From positions 1,283,001 to 1,347,000 of the forward strand of contig NZ_CP138632.1 in NCBI RefSeq assembly GCF_036456085.1: a DNA stretch of 64,000 nt. Direction: 5' to 3'. The notes beneath the pieces are model-generated. The model made no database searches. It saw only the letters and a program-made list of their open reading frames with translations, and was not told the origin of the DNA. Positions 35,405 to 43,452 of the stretch are shown here, in pieces (position 1 is the stretch's first letter; each line of letters begins with the position of its first letter). This stretch comes from Veillonella parvula. GTDB lineage: Bacteria > Bacillota > Negativicutes > Veillonellales > Veillonellaceae. The position numbers were made by a program, and so were the translations under genes.

Positions 35405-36523
35405 TTATGCCGTAACCGTAATACGCTCTCCTGTGCGCATGTGTGTAAATACTACCTTTTGAGCCCGTAATTGAAATGGCTGTTCCGTAAGTTGTGCACC
35501 GTATAAGGTATCTCCTACAAGAGGGTGCCCTATATGGCTGAAAGCTACTCGAATTTGATGTGTTTTCCCTGTGTACAAACGAACTAAAACCTCAGAATAT
35601 CCACATTTATTGGACTTATACACAGTTTTGTCCACATTTTGATTGCTTTTATCAACATCTCCCAAGTTTATATCCACATTTTTTGCTGCCATATCCACAG
35701 AATTTTTAGACTTATTCACAGAGTTATCCACAGTCTCTGAAGAATGTCTACATAGGACGGAAAAATCTGTACGAGTCTCTTTTCCCTTAGGATTCACTTC
35801 GTAATGAATCCCATCAGCACTGCGTTCCATAGGGAATACTAAAGAATCCTCATCGGCTTCTACAATGCCTTCCACAGTCGCCATATACCACTTTTCAAAG
35901 GTATTATCATCCATTTGCTGTTGATAAATACTTTGTGCTAAACCACTTTTTGCAATGACAATGCAACCTGTCGTATCTCTATCGAGACGATTCAAGAAAC
36001 GTACCTTTCGCTTAATACCATGTTCTTTAAAATAATGCGCCACACCATTGGCAAGAGATACTTGATCTTTAGAGTTTACCGTCAAACCGCATGGCTTATC
36101 CACAATAAGGAGATCAGTATCTTCATACAGAATGCGTAAGTCCATTTCGATAGGGTCATGATCTATTTTTTCCTTCGCCATAGCAATCCAAATCTCGTCG
36201 CCTTCGGAGATTATATCCTTTGGTGTAGCCTTATGTCCATTAATGTGGATTAATTTCTCTTCAAAGAGTTTAACTAAGGACTTTCTAGGATATCTAGTAT
36301 CTAACACTTCACCAAGTGAAATATCACATATTTCTCCAATATGCTCGGAATCACGACTTGATATGTCTTGATTGCTACTCGATATATCTCGATTTTTACT
36401 TGATATATCTTGACCATTACCTATTAGCTTTTGTCTTGCATTTTTCTTGCTAAGTACAGCTTCTATATCTACAGCTGTCACGGTCCACAGAATATCATCA
36501 GGGCGATGTGTTTTTCGCGCCAT
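35405..36523 (-). CDS. RluA-family pseudouridine synthase with two repeat insertions
   Basis: A 372-residue RNA pseudouridine synthase: an S4-like RNA-binding region (about 65-115), then the catalytic domain with LLIVDKPCGLTVN (138-150), NRLDRDTTG with catalytic Asp181, and GKTHQIRVAFSHIGHPLVGD (319-338). Typical members are near 290-310 residues; here two insertions add length. Residues 37-57 are three to four heptads of the type NQDISSK. Residues 261-307 are a Val-Asp-Lys-rich stretch (VDNSVNKSK, SVDM, NVDI, DVDKS, NVDKT, VYKS) inserted in a surface loop; its DNA is an array of DnaA-box-like 9-mers (35597-35732). The second RluA enzyme at 48352 lacks both. The ATG overlaps the helicase stop codon as TAATG, so translation is coupled. 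Confidence 0.88.
   Translation of the reverse strand: MARKTHRPDDILWTVTAVDIEAVLSKKNARQKLIGNGQDISSKNRDISSSNQDISSRDSEHIGEICDISLGEVLDTRYPRKSLVKLFEEKLIHINGHKATPKDIISEGDEIWIAMAKEKIDHDPIEMDLRILYEDTDLLIVDKPCGLTVNSKDQVSLANGVAHYFKEHGIKRKVRFLNRLDRDTTGCIVIAKSGLAQSIYQQQMDDNTFEKWYMATVEGIVEADEDSLVFPMERSADGIHYEVNPKGKETRTDFSVLCRHSSETVDNSVNKSKNSVDMAAKNVDINLGDVDKSNQNVDKTVYKSNKCGYSEVLVRLYTGKTHQIRVAFSHIGHPLVGDTLYGAQLTEQPFQLRAQKVVFTHMRTGERITVTA
35597..35732. repeat. Array of eight DnaA-box-like 9-mers inside rluA-family gene
   Basis: Plus-strand 9-mers, all in one orientation: ATATCCACA 35597, TTATACACA 35616, TTGTCCACA 35628, TTATCAACA 35649, ATATCCACA 35670, ATATCCACA 35691, TTATTCACA 35712 and TTATCCACA 35724 (starts given). 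Three match the TTWTNCACA consensus fully and the rest differ at one base. Starts 35628 to 35712 are spaced 21 bases, two helical turns; the ends are spaced 12. The intervening bases are not conserved. A lone TTATCCACA is at 36096. Confidence 0.7.
36356..36413. repeat. Three 16-bp repeats at 21-bp period in the same gene
   Basis: ACTTGATATGTCTTGA (36356-36371), ACTCGATATATCTCGA (36377-36392) and ACTTGATATATCTTGA (36398-36413). The substitutions T to C in the second copy occur on both halves, keeping the internal repeat CTYGATAT/TCTYGA matched. They encode the DISS heptads. Confidence 0.75.
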
Positions 36524-39111
36524 TAGTATCTCCTTTCTACGAGTTCAGGATCTCGTGGCATATAGTTGAGTAGCGAACTTGGTTGAACTGCCCTACCTCG
36601 TATATTCGTCTGTTCAAAGGTAATGGTCAATTCTTGTTTAGGTCGAGTTATGGCCACATAGAATAAACGCTTTTCCTCGTCTTCACGACCTTCTGCAATG
36701 GCAAAGGGACTGGGGAAAGTTCCTTCATTTAGCCCAGCCAAGAATACATGGTCAAACTCGCTACCCTTCGCTTGGTGAATGGTAATGATAGGAATGCGGT
36801 CTTCATTTCGTACTTGCTGCGCAGGCTCACCCGCCGTAAGGGCCGCCATCTGTAAGATTTGATTTAATCGAGCCAAACCTGCAGGCCCTTCATAAGCCGC
36901 ATCTAGTTTTTCCATGATGCGATACAAATCGCGTATATGCTCTACCTTTGCCGCTTCCCCATGAAATTTATAGTATTCTAGAACCCCCATTTGGTTCATG
37001 ATATACGCCAATAATTTCGTTGGCATCTCCGTATAGGCTTTTCTACGCAAGGTCGCCATTTGAGAGGCGATATCCGTGAAAGCTGCTTTATATTTATTTA
37101 TAGCTACCATGCGCCCCGTTGTAGTTGGTATGATTTTTTCTTTCACCACATAAATTAAAAGCTGTGCAGTGGCCAAGATATCATCCATTGCATTATGTGT
37201 TGGCTCATGGTGTATAGGGAACTTAGATGCTAGGAAGCCCAATTTATGATTTGGCAAATTAGGATAGAAACGACGGTAGATATCGAGTGTATCGTAAATA
37301 GCCTTGAACTCAGGATTGCCTAAGTTATGACGCGCCAATTCATTTGTAAAGATGGTCACATCATAGTTTACATTGTGACCTACAATAATAGTATCCTTAG
37401 AAAACTCCTTAAATGCTTTGAGTACTGTAGTAGGATCTTCGCCGTGTTCTTGTAAATATGCATCGGAGAAGCCGTGTACCTCTTCGGATTGACCAACAGG
37501 TACACCTGGATTGATAAAGCGTTCAAAGGCCTCTAAGACCTGTCCACTTTCATCGATGCGAATGGCTGCAATTTGAATGATGCGGTCTTGAGACGTATCT
37601 GTGCCGGTGCTCTCCACGTCATAAACAACTACTTCGTGCTGCTCTAAGCCACTGACAAGCTTTGCATAAGGCTCTGCCTCAAAGATAGGCATATCCATGA
37701 AGTCCGTCAATTTTAAACCTACTTGGCGCGTCTCTAGGCTTTCAATCGCAGCGATACGAGCATCACCAATACCAGCAACATATCGCTTGATAATGCGCTT
37801 CGCACTGACAGAGTCGTTTGGATTCATGAGCAGTTTGAAGTAGGCCATAATGTCCTTTATTTCTTGACGTCTAAAGAATTTAAACTCGTCGATAATCATG
37901 AAGTGACGGCGCTCCTCTTCAGGTCGTTCGCCGTTAAGACGTTCAAAAGAATCACTTAGCTGCTGTGCCTTTTTATTATCCCTCACGAGAACGCCGATAT
38001 TAGCATCCTTCGGTAATGCGCAGATAGCTTCGTAGATATAGCGGCCCTCAAGGTAGCTATTTTTACAACCTTTAATGAGAACAGGCTTACCCTTGCTTTC
38101 ACTATTGGCACGAGGCAATTCAGTATAGATAGACCCAACCAGGTCAGGGAACATATTTTGTAAGGTTTTGAAAGCCATCGTAAAGAGCGTCCAGTTGGAG
38201 CGATAGTTTTCGTAGAAGATAATTTTTAAAGGCTTGAAATCCGCATCAAATTGCTTGAGCAAGCGGAACGGATCGGAGCCACGCCATTCGTAAATTGTTT
38301 GGAAATAGTCACCACACAAAAGTACGTGATTACCTTCCCACAGCATTTCTAGAACTTTGTACTCTAGTACGCCTGTATCTTGCATTTCATCTACAGAGAT
38401 ATAGCTGTAACGACTGCGCCAGCGCTCACGAACTACAGGATCTTGAAATAGGCGATGAACACCGCAGATGAGATCTGTAAAATCTAGGCCGTGCACGGAA
38501 GCTAAGCTTTCATCATACGCAGCAATCCATTCGTGACCATGGTTCAAGAAATCATGGAGTTCACTGTAGAGGACATTGCCAAAGCTCGAAAAGAGCTGTT
38601 CAATGGCTTCACGCTGTTCCTTCTGTAAGCGTTCAATTGTCCGCTTGTAGTCACCTACGAGATCATCAGAATAAAAGCCATATAAAGAACGATATTCTTT
38701 CACCATGGAGATAACATTAGCAAAGGACATTTCTCGCAATTTACCAGGACGGTACGGTTCAGATAGTTCCTTGCAGTCTTCTTCGTCAAAGATGGTCACA
38801 TCCGTGTACAAGGTTTCGTTGCGCTTGCCCTCTTGTTGGAGAATGAAAAAGCAAAAGCTGTGGAATGTACTAACCTCCACAGCCTTTGCAGGACTGCCCA
38901 CGAGCGATTGAATGCGGTCTTTCATCTCGTTTGCGGCCTTGTTCGTAAAGGTCATGCACAAGATATTCTCCGCCTTCGCATAGCCACCCTCGATGAGATG
39001 AGCCACCCGATAAGCAAGTGTATTCGTTTTTCCCGTCCCAGCGGACGCTAACAAGAGGATATTCTGTTCCACTTCATCAATAACGCGTTGTTGTTCACGA
39101 TTGATAAGCAT
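36523..39111 (-). CDS. UvrD/Rep-type helicase with an embedded DEDDh 3'-5' exonuclease domain
   Basis: An 862-residue superfamily 1A helicase. Walker A is ASAGTGKT (22-29), motif Ia FTNKAANEMKDRI (55-67), Walker B SVDEMQD (239-245), motif III GDYFQTIYEWRG (267-278), motif IV FYENYRSN (299-306), motif V IHQAKGSEFDHVF (778-790) and motif VI RLFYVAITRPKQ (815-826). Between motif IV and motif V, residues 493-660 form a DnaQ-like exonuclease: YDVESTG (Asp498, Glu500), HNVNYD (Asp584) and HNAMDD (His639, Asp644), so the DEDDh catalytic set is complete. A helicase and a proofreading-type nuclease in one chain suggests coupled unwinding and trimming in DNA repair or replication. It lies 12 bases after bofA and overlaps the rluA-family start. 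Confidence 0.9.
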   Translation of the reverse strand: MLINREQQRVIDEVEQNILLLASAGTGKTNTLAYRVAHLIEGGYAKAENILCMTFTNKAANEMKDRIQSLVGSPAKAVEVSTFHSFCFFILQQEGKRNETLYTDVTIFDEEDCKELSEPYRPGKLREMSFANVISMVKEYRSLYGFYSDDLVGDYKRTIERLQKEQREAIEQLFSSFGNVLYSELHDFLNHGHEWIAAYDESLASVHGLDFTDLICGVHRLFQDPVVRERWRSRYSYISVDEMQDTGVLEYKVLEMLWEGNHVLLCGDYFQTIYEWRGSDPFRLLKQFDADFKPLKIIFYENYRSNWTLFTMAFKTLQNMFPDLVGSIYTELPRANSESKGKPVLIKGCKNSYLEGRYIYEAICALPKDANIGVLVRDNKKAQQLSDSFERLNGERPEEERRHFMIIDEFKFFRRQEIKDIMAYFKLLMNPNDSVSAKRIIKRYVAGIGDARIAAIESLETRQVGLKLTDFMDMPIFEAEPYAKLVSGLEQHEVVVYDVESTGTDTSQDRIIQIAAIRIDESGQVLEAFERFINPGVPVGQSEEVHGFSDAYLQEHGEDPTTVLKAFKEFSKDTIIVGHNVNYDVTIFTNELARHNLGNPEFKAIYDTLDIYRRFYPNLPNHKLGFLASKFPIHHEPTHNAMDDILATAQLLIYVVKEKIIPTTTGRMVAINKYKAAFTDIASQMATLRRKAYTEMPTKLLAYIMNQMGVLEYYKFHGEAAKVEHIRDLYRIMEKLDAAYEGPAGLARLNQILQMAALTAGEPAQQVRNEDRIPIITIHQAKGSEFDHVFLAGLNEGTFPSPFAIAEGREDEEKRLFYVAITRPKQELTITFEQTNIRGRAVQPSSLLNYMPRDPELVERRY

Positions 39112-39123
39112 AAAAACCTCCTA

Positions 39124-39375
39124 TTATTTAATGCCGTAATATATAGCAGCTAAGACCATAGGAATAGGACCTAAAATTGCTGTTAATGCCCAAATACCAA
39201 CTCCAATATCCATTGGAATATTAAGTATATGAACGCATACCCAGTAGGTTAACCCACCAATCACAACATTCATAGCCACCCGTTTAATGGTGAAAAATGC
39301 TACTTTGAAAGCAATGTAGGCTACAGCAATGGAAATAACCGCCGATATAATCGGTGATGCTAATAAAGCTCCCAT
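39124..39375 (-). CDS. BofA-family small membrane protein
   Basis: An 83-residue protein of two to three hydrophobic segments (about 5-25, 33-50, 58-80) of the pro-sigma-K processing inhibitor BofA family. In Bacillus, BofA holds the SpoIVFB protease inactive during sporulation, and the gene follows recR. The same order is kept here (recR, 4-base gap, bofA). The presumed host genus does not make spores, so the protein either has another membrane role or is a remnant of a sporulating ancestor. The final sequence ALTAILGPIPMVLAAIYYGIK is family-like. It is complete and appears functional by codon structure. Confidence 0.75.
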   Translation of the reverse strand: MGALLASPIISAVISIAVAYIAFKVAFFTIKRVAMNVVIGGLTYWVCVHILNIPMDIGVGIWALTAILGPIPMVLAAIYYGIK

Positions 39376-39379
39376 ACTA

Positions 39380-39976
39380 TTATCCTTTCATTTCTTGACG
39401 GTTCACTACGGCACCGCCTAGCGTTAATTCATCGGCATATTCGATATCGCCGCCCACAGGAACACCGCGGGCAATGCGCGTTACCTTGATGCCACTTGGA
39501 CTTAATAAGCGCGCCAAATACAGAGCTGTAGCTTCCCCTTCGACATCTGGGTCTGTCGCGAGGATAACCTCTTGTACAACACCATCACGAAGGCGTGCAA
39601 TCAACTCTTTTACGCGAATATCGTCAGCACCAATGCCCTCCATAGGGGACAAAGCACCTTCCAATACATGATACAAGCCCTTATAATCACCACTGCGCTC
39701 GATAGCAATCACATCACGAGATGTTTCAACAACCATAATCGTCGTTTGGTCGCGATTTGGATTGCTACAAAATTCACAAGGATCTTGAGCTGATAAGTTA
39801 AAGCAAATAGAACAGTGACGCGTAGCCCCCTTCGCTTCTACGATGGTTTCCACGAGGCGGTCTACCTCTTCCTTCGGCATTTCTACCAAATGATAAGCCA
39901 AGCGTCTAGCCGACTTGGAGCCGATGCCAGGCAAGCGGCGCAGCTGTTCTACGAGCCGTTCTAAAGCGTTTGTCAT
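39380..39976 (-). CDS. recR: Recombination protein RecR
   Basis: RecR works with RecO (and RecF) to load RecA on gapped DNA. The 198-residue protein has an N-terminal helix-hairpin-helix (LRRLPGIGSKSARRLAYHL near 12-30), a four-cysteine zinc finger (CSICFNLSAQDPCEFC, residues 56-71), a Toprim domain (IMVVETSRDVIAIERSG near 79-95, and LATDPDVEGEATALYL near 139-154), and a Walker-like C-terminus. Length and motif order are normal. The gene directly follows ybaB without a gap and precedes bofA by 4 bases, as in Bacillus. Confidence 0.95.
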   Translation of the reverse strand: MTNALERLVEQLRRLPGIGSKSARRLAYHLVEMPKEEVDRLVETIVEAKGATRHCSICFNLSAQDPCEFCSNPNRDQTTIMVVETSRDVIAIERSGDYKGLYHVLEGALSPMEGIGADDIRVKELIARLRDGVVQEVILATDPDVEGEATALYLARLLSPSGIKVTRIARGVPVGGDIEYADELTLGGAVVNRQEMKG

Positions 39977-40306
39977 TTAGAATAAACCTGTTGGCAAGTT
40001 TAGACCACCAGTCACTTTGCCCATTTCTTGAGCCAAGAGGTCGTCTACTTTTTTGCTAGCTTCGTTTACCGCAGCCATTACTAGATCCTCTAACATTTCT
40101 ACATCTTCAGGATCAACAGCTGTAGGATTCAATTTTAAAGATTCGATGATTTTTTCACCGTTCATCACAACGGTTACTGCACCGCCACCTACGGAAGCTT
40201 CTACAGTACGAGTTTTTAACTCTTCTTGCATTTTCTTCATGTCTTCTTGCATCTTTTGAACTTTTTTCATCATGCCAGCCATGTTGCCCATACCTTTACC
40301 AAACAT
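39977..40306 (-). CDS. ybaB: YbaB/EbfC family nucleoid-associated protein
   Basis: A 109-residue DNA-binding protein of the YbaB/EbfC family, forming dimers that bind DNA broadly. The N-terminus is methionine- and lysine-rich (MAGMMKKVQKMQEDMKKMQE) and helical; the middle has the typical TVEASVGGGAVTVVMNGEK and the conserved DPEDVEMLEDLVMAAVNEA helix near 70-88. It is adjacent to recR and 141 bases downstream of dnaX, the order seen in many bacteria. AAGGAGG precedes the ATG. Confidence 0.93.
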   Translation of the reverse strand: MFGKGMGNMAGMMKKVQKMQEDMKKMQEELKTRTVEASVGGGAVTVVMNGEKIIESLKLNPTAVDPEDVEMLEDLVMAAVNEASKKVDDLLAQEMGKVTGGLNLPTGLF

Positions 40307-40447
40307 TGTATTTCCTCCTTTTAAGACATCGTCCTATACTAACATTCTAAGTCCACATCATTAACAATATATGACATAGATTTATAACATATGTGTCACC
40401 TAATAGCCCCAAGGCCAAAGGTTATTATATAACAATTACTTTTTTAT

Positions 40448-43126
40448 CTATTCTTCGATAACCTCGACTATGATGTCATGGTCTTCAGATAATTTTTCTA
40501 ACGTTTCCGCCAAGAGAGGATTGTTTCGTTCCTCTTCTGTCATATGCTCTGGATCCCAAGCGTATTCTCGAGCCACCGTAACACTATCGATAGCCTCTAC
40601 TTCAATAGGTGCTGCTGAAAGCATATCATTGTCATCACCTTGATGCGGGGTTACCTCACGAGATTCACCCCCATCAGACTTTGGGACAGCTTCAACCTCA
40701 ATATGCGCACCGCTATCCATAGGGCGCTCTAACACTTCGCCATCCTCGCTGATAACAGTCACACTATCTAATGGATGTGGCGGCATATCATCTAAGGATG
40801 ATACATAAGAATCCTCCATATCATCTACAGGCACATCATCAAAGGAATGAACTGGAATATCATCCCCTTCTATAGAACCTGCTAGAGACTCAATAGGAAT
40901 TTCACCATCTGGCACCTGTGTCGCAGGACTACCATCAAAGGATGTAATTGGCACATCACCACCGGATGCTGGCTCTGTTTCTACGCCAGCTCCTAATGCA
41001 GTTTCTGATGCAGCTATTGTAGTTGTATTCGCACTATCACTAACTACCGTATTTGCAACGGCACCGCCGGTTTTCTTAGCTAAGAATGCCATCGCCGCAG
41101 CCTTAGCCGCGTCCACGGCTGCAGAATCAGGCTTACTCTCTTGAGGATCATTGGTTAAATCCATTTGTGTCGGTTGCCCACCAGAGGTCGTCTTTACGTC
41201 AACCATCGGTTCTTGTGGTCGTTGGGGTGCTTTTACTTGGCGTTGTGTGGTGCTACCAGCAGCCTTTTTATAGTCTTTATAAACTTGCGTGAGGGCATCC
41301 ACGATTTCTACGTGTACTGCATAGCCCAGTGTATAGGTGAAAGCATCAACCGCTTCCGCCAAGTTCACTTCATTGGTCATTACATTGAGATGTAATGTAT
41401 TTTTAAAGGCCATGACCGCCTTGCTTTGGTCTACGTACACTAGCTGACCTTGACCGATAACGGTAGAGGTCATATTGCGATTACTATCCTTCAAGTATTT
41501 AATGACATTGGATTGTACATTACGATACTCTTGAGCAGATAAGATTTGTTCACTAATGATGGCCTGTGTACTAATTCCTTTTTTAGCACGACCCTTAGCT
41601 TGGTTTCTTGTGGTTTTTCGGGAAACTGGGTCCCCATTATTCGGTGGTGGCGCCATGCCAACGCCGCCCAATGGTGGCGGAGCCATGCCCACTCCATTCA
41701 TCGGAGGAGGTGTACTACCTGGTGCTCCCATCGGTGGTGGAGTCATCCCCACATTCGCAGGCGGTGGTGTCATGCCTACGCTGCTTGGAGGTGGCACAGT
41801 GCCAACAGCAGTATCTTGAATACTACTCATGGAAGTATTCTGTACAGCAGCATTATCTACAGGAACAAAGCTGTTCGCATAGCCGCTAGGTGGACCAAAT
41901 GCATTAGCACCATAAGCTGGTGTAGGAGCCGCTGGGCCTCGTTGTTCCAATTGAGCCATGCGGTTCAATAAATCATTTCGTTCAGATCGCTCAGCACTTT
42001 CTAGAGCATATATACGGTCTTCTAAGCTTTCATCAACAGAGCCTAATTTAGCACAAAGCACGAGTAGACCCATTTCGATGATAGTTCTTGGATTGTCCAC
42101 TTGTTTCGAATCATTCATGATGGATTGAGCACTGCGCACATATTGGTTAAGTTCATTGAAATCAACGCTATTGGCCTGAGCTAGGAACTCATCCTTAAAG
42201 GCATCGTATACCTTGAGCTCATCCGCATCAGGAGCCACCTTACCAACGAGCAAGGCACGCACATGTTGAATGAGGGCTTCCATAATTTGCGTCGCATCGC
42301 GACCTTCTGCCAAGGCATCGTGAACGTAGGATAATACTTTAGGGCCATCTCCGTTACGCAAAGCATCTAGGAAGTGAATAATCCATTCCTTACTTACGAG
42401 ACCGATTAATTCTTCCACCACTTGCGGTGTAATAGAGCCCGTTGCCATACCTGCACATTGGTCTAAAATACTCAAGGCATCACGCAAGCCACCATCTGCA
42501 TGAACAGCAATGAGCTGCGCTGCCGCAGAATCAAGGCTAAAGCCTTCTTTTTCTGCTACGTAAGATAAGCGTTGTGCGATATCATCAGATGTAATGCGTC
42601 TAAAAGTGTACCGCTGACAACGAGACACGATAGTAACAGGCAATTTTTCAATTTCTGTAGTGGCAAAGATAAACATCACATGAGCAGGAGGTTCTTCGAT
42701 TGTTTTTAAAAGCGCGTTCCACGCCTCTGTAGTGAGCATGTGGGCTTCGTCTATAATGAACACCTTTTTACGCCCCTCAACAGGCATAAATTTGACGCTT
42801 TCACGAAGAGCACGAACCTCATCGATACCGCGATTGGATGCGGCGTCGATTTCAAGAACGTCCATGGACTGTCCACTCAAAATCGATTTACAAGCACTAC
42901 ATTCGTTACAAGGGTGATCCGTTGGACCATGCTCGCAGTTGATAGCGCGCGCAAAAATCTTCGCCATGCTCGTCTTACCAGTCCCCCGCGGACCGGCAAA
43001 TAAATAGGCGTGAGCTACCTTATCCTCACGGATAGCGCGCATCAATGTATCAGACACCTGATGCTGACCGACCACATCGGTAAATGTCTGCGGTCGATAC
43101 TTACGATATAGCGCAATATATGCCAT
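40448..43126 (-). CDS. dnaX: DNA polymerase III subunit gamma/tau
   Basis: The clamp-loader ATPase of the replicative polymerase. Residues 1-370 are the conserved core: Walker A GPRGTGKT (45-52), zinc cysteines C64, C73, C76 and C79, DEAH (126-129) and the SRC sensor (168-170). At 892 residues it is much longer than most. Residues about 410-500 are a proline/glycine-rich linker with repeats of the type VGMTPPP and VGMAPPP, and residues about 680-892 are acidic, rich in Asp, Glu, Ser and Val with repeated DDVPV or DGEIPI-like segments. The tau-like domain V lies between (about 510-640). No slippery frameshift site was evident, so a separate gamma form is not predicted from what I see. The SRP RNA gene lies just upstream. 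Confidence 0.93.
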   Translation of the reverse strand: MAYIALYRKYRPQTFTDVVGQHQVSDTLMRAIREDKVAHAYLFAGPRGTGKTSMAKIFARAINCEHGPTDHPCNECSACKSILSGQSMDVLEIDAASNRGIDEVRALRESVKFMPVEGRKKVFIIDEAHMLTTEAWNALLKTIEEPPAHVMFIFATTEIEKLPVTIVSRCQRYTFRRITSDDIAQRLSYVAEKEGFSLDSAAAQLIAVHADGGLRDALSILDQCAGMATGSITPQVVEELIGLVSKEWIIHFLDALRNGDGPKVLSYVHDALAEGRDATQIMEALIQHVRALLVGKVAPDADELKVYDAFKDEFLAQANSVDFNELNQYVRSAQSIMNDSKQVDNPRTIIEMGLLVLCAKLGSVDESLEDRIYALESAERSERNDLLNRMAQLEQRGPAAPTPAYGANAFGPPSGYANSFVPVDNAAVQNTSMSSIQDTAVGTVPPPSSVGMTPPPANVGMTPPPMGAPGSTPPPMNGVGMAPPPLGGVGMAPPPNNGDPVSRKTTRNQAKGRAKKGISTQAIISEQILSAQEYRNVQSNVIKYLKDSNRNMTSTVIGQGQLVYVDQSKAVMAFKNTLHLNVMTNEVNLAEAVDAFTYTLGYAVHVEIVDALTQVYKDYKKAAGSTTQRQVKAPQRPQEPMVDVKTTSGGQPTQMDLTNDPQESKPDSAAVDAAKAAAMAFLAKKTGGAVANTVVSDSANTTTIAASETALGAGVETEPASGGDVPITSFDGSPATQVPDGEIPIESLAGSIEGDDIPVHSFDDVPVDDMEDSYVSSLDDMPPHPLDSVTVISEDGEVLERPMDSGAHIEVEAVPKSDGGESREVTPHQGDDNDMLSAAPIEVEAIDSVTVAREYAWDPEHMTEEERNNPLLAETLEKLSEDHDIIVEVIEE

Positions 43127-43191
43127 TGGAACACCCCCTTTTTCCGAAACTTACAATACTTTATTATACCATATTCAAGAAAATTAGGCAT

Positions 43192-43215
43192 AAAAAAAGC
43201 GGCCCCACAGGCCGC
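43192..43215 (-). terminator. Terminator of the SRP RNA gene
   Basis: Minus strand: GCGGCC (43215-43210), five-base loop, GGCCGC (43204-43199), then seven U residues (43198-43192). It lies directly after the 3' strand of the SRP RNA. Confidence 0.85.
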
Positions 43216-43217
43216 CT

Positions 43218-43357
43218 TGCAATATTCGATCACGACAGCCCCCGGGGTCCCCGTGGCACATGAAGGTTACCGCTTAGTGCTGCTACCTCTCAGTCCTGAC
43301 ACGATTCACAGACCCCCATTGCACAGGCCCGAGAACTGCCATGATCCAATATTGCAA
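43218..43357 (-). ncRNA. ffs: Signal recognition particle RNA (small bacterial type)
   Basis: On the minus strand, GTCAGGACT, tetraloop GAGA, AGGTAGCAGC (about 43301-43278) is the conserved SRP helix 8 with the asymmetric loop that binds Ffh. The 5' and 3' ends pair: TTGCAATATTGGATCA at 43357 downward with TGATCGAATATTGCAA ending at 43218. The full rod is about 140 bases, somewhat longer than the 114 bases of E. coli 4.5S RNA, and has no Alu domain. The tetraloop is GAGA rather than the common GGAA, still a GNRA loop. It lies 92 bases upstream of dnaX, as the scr gene does in Bacillus. The ends are estimated from pairing and from the promoter position. Confidence 0.9.
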
Positions 43358-43364
43358 TATAAAT

Positions 43365-43393
43365 ATTATACATGAAAAAGCCTCTATAGTCAA
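43365..43393 (-). promoter_or_regulatory. SRP RNA promoter, nested in the gltB terminator
   Basis: Minus strand: TTGACT (43393-43388), 17 bases, TATAAT (43370-43365), which predicts a transcript start near 43358. The -35 box lies in the loop and arm of the terminator hairpin of gltB (43376-43409). Confidence 0.75.
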
Positions 43394-43409
43394 AGCTATA
43401 GAGGCTTTT
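43376..43409 (-). terminator. gltB terminator
   Basis: AAAAGCCTCTATAG (43376-43389), six-base loop, CTATAGAGGCTTTT (43396-43409): perfect 14-bp stem with A/U runs, 44 bases past the gltB stop. Confidence 0.88.
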
Positions 43410-43452
43410 CACTGTATTCTTATATAACAAAAATTAACTAAGGAGAAATATA

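Noticed and set aside
35146-35800. Chromosomal origin (oriC) next to the DnaA-box-like array
   Set aside because: The neighbouring gap is AT-rich and dnaX-recR are often near oriC, but no dnaA, dnaN, recF, gyrB or rpmH is present and genes on both sides run the same way rather than diverging. A GC-skew plot of the whole genome would settle it.
41546-41971. Antisense frames opposite the dnaX repeat region
   Set aside because: Low-complexity shadows of the proline/glycine-rich dnaX codons; no ribosome sites.
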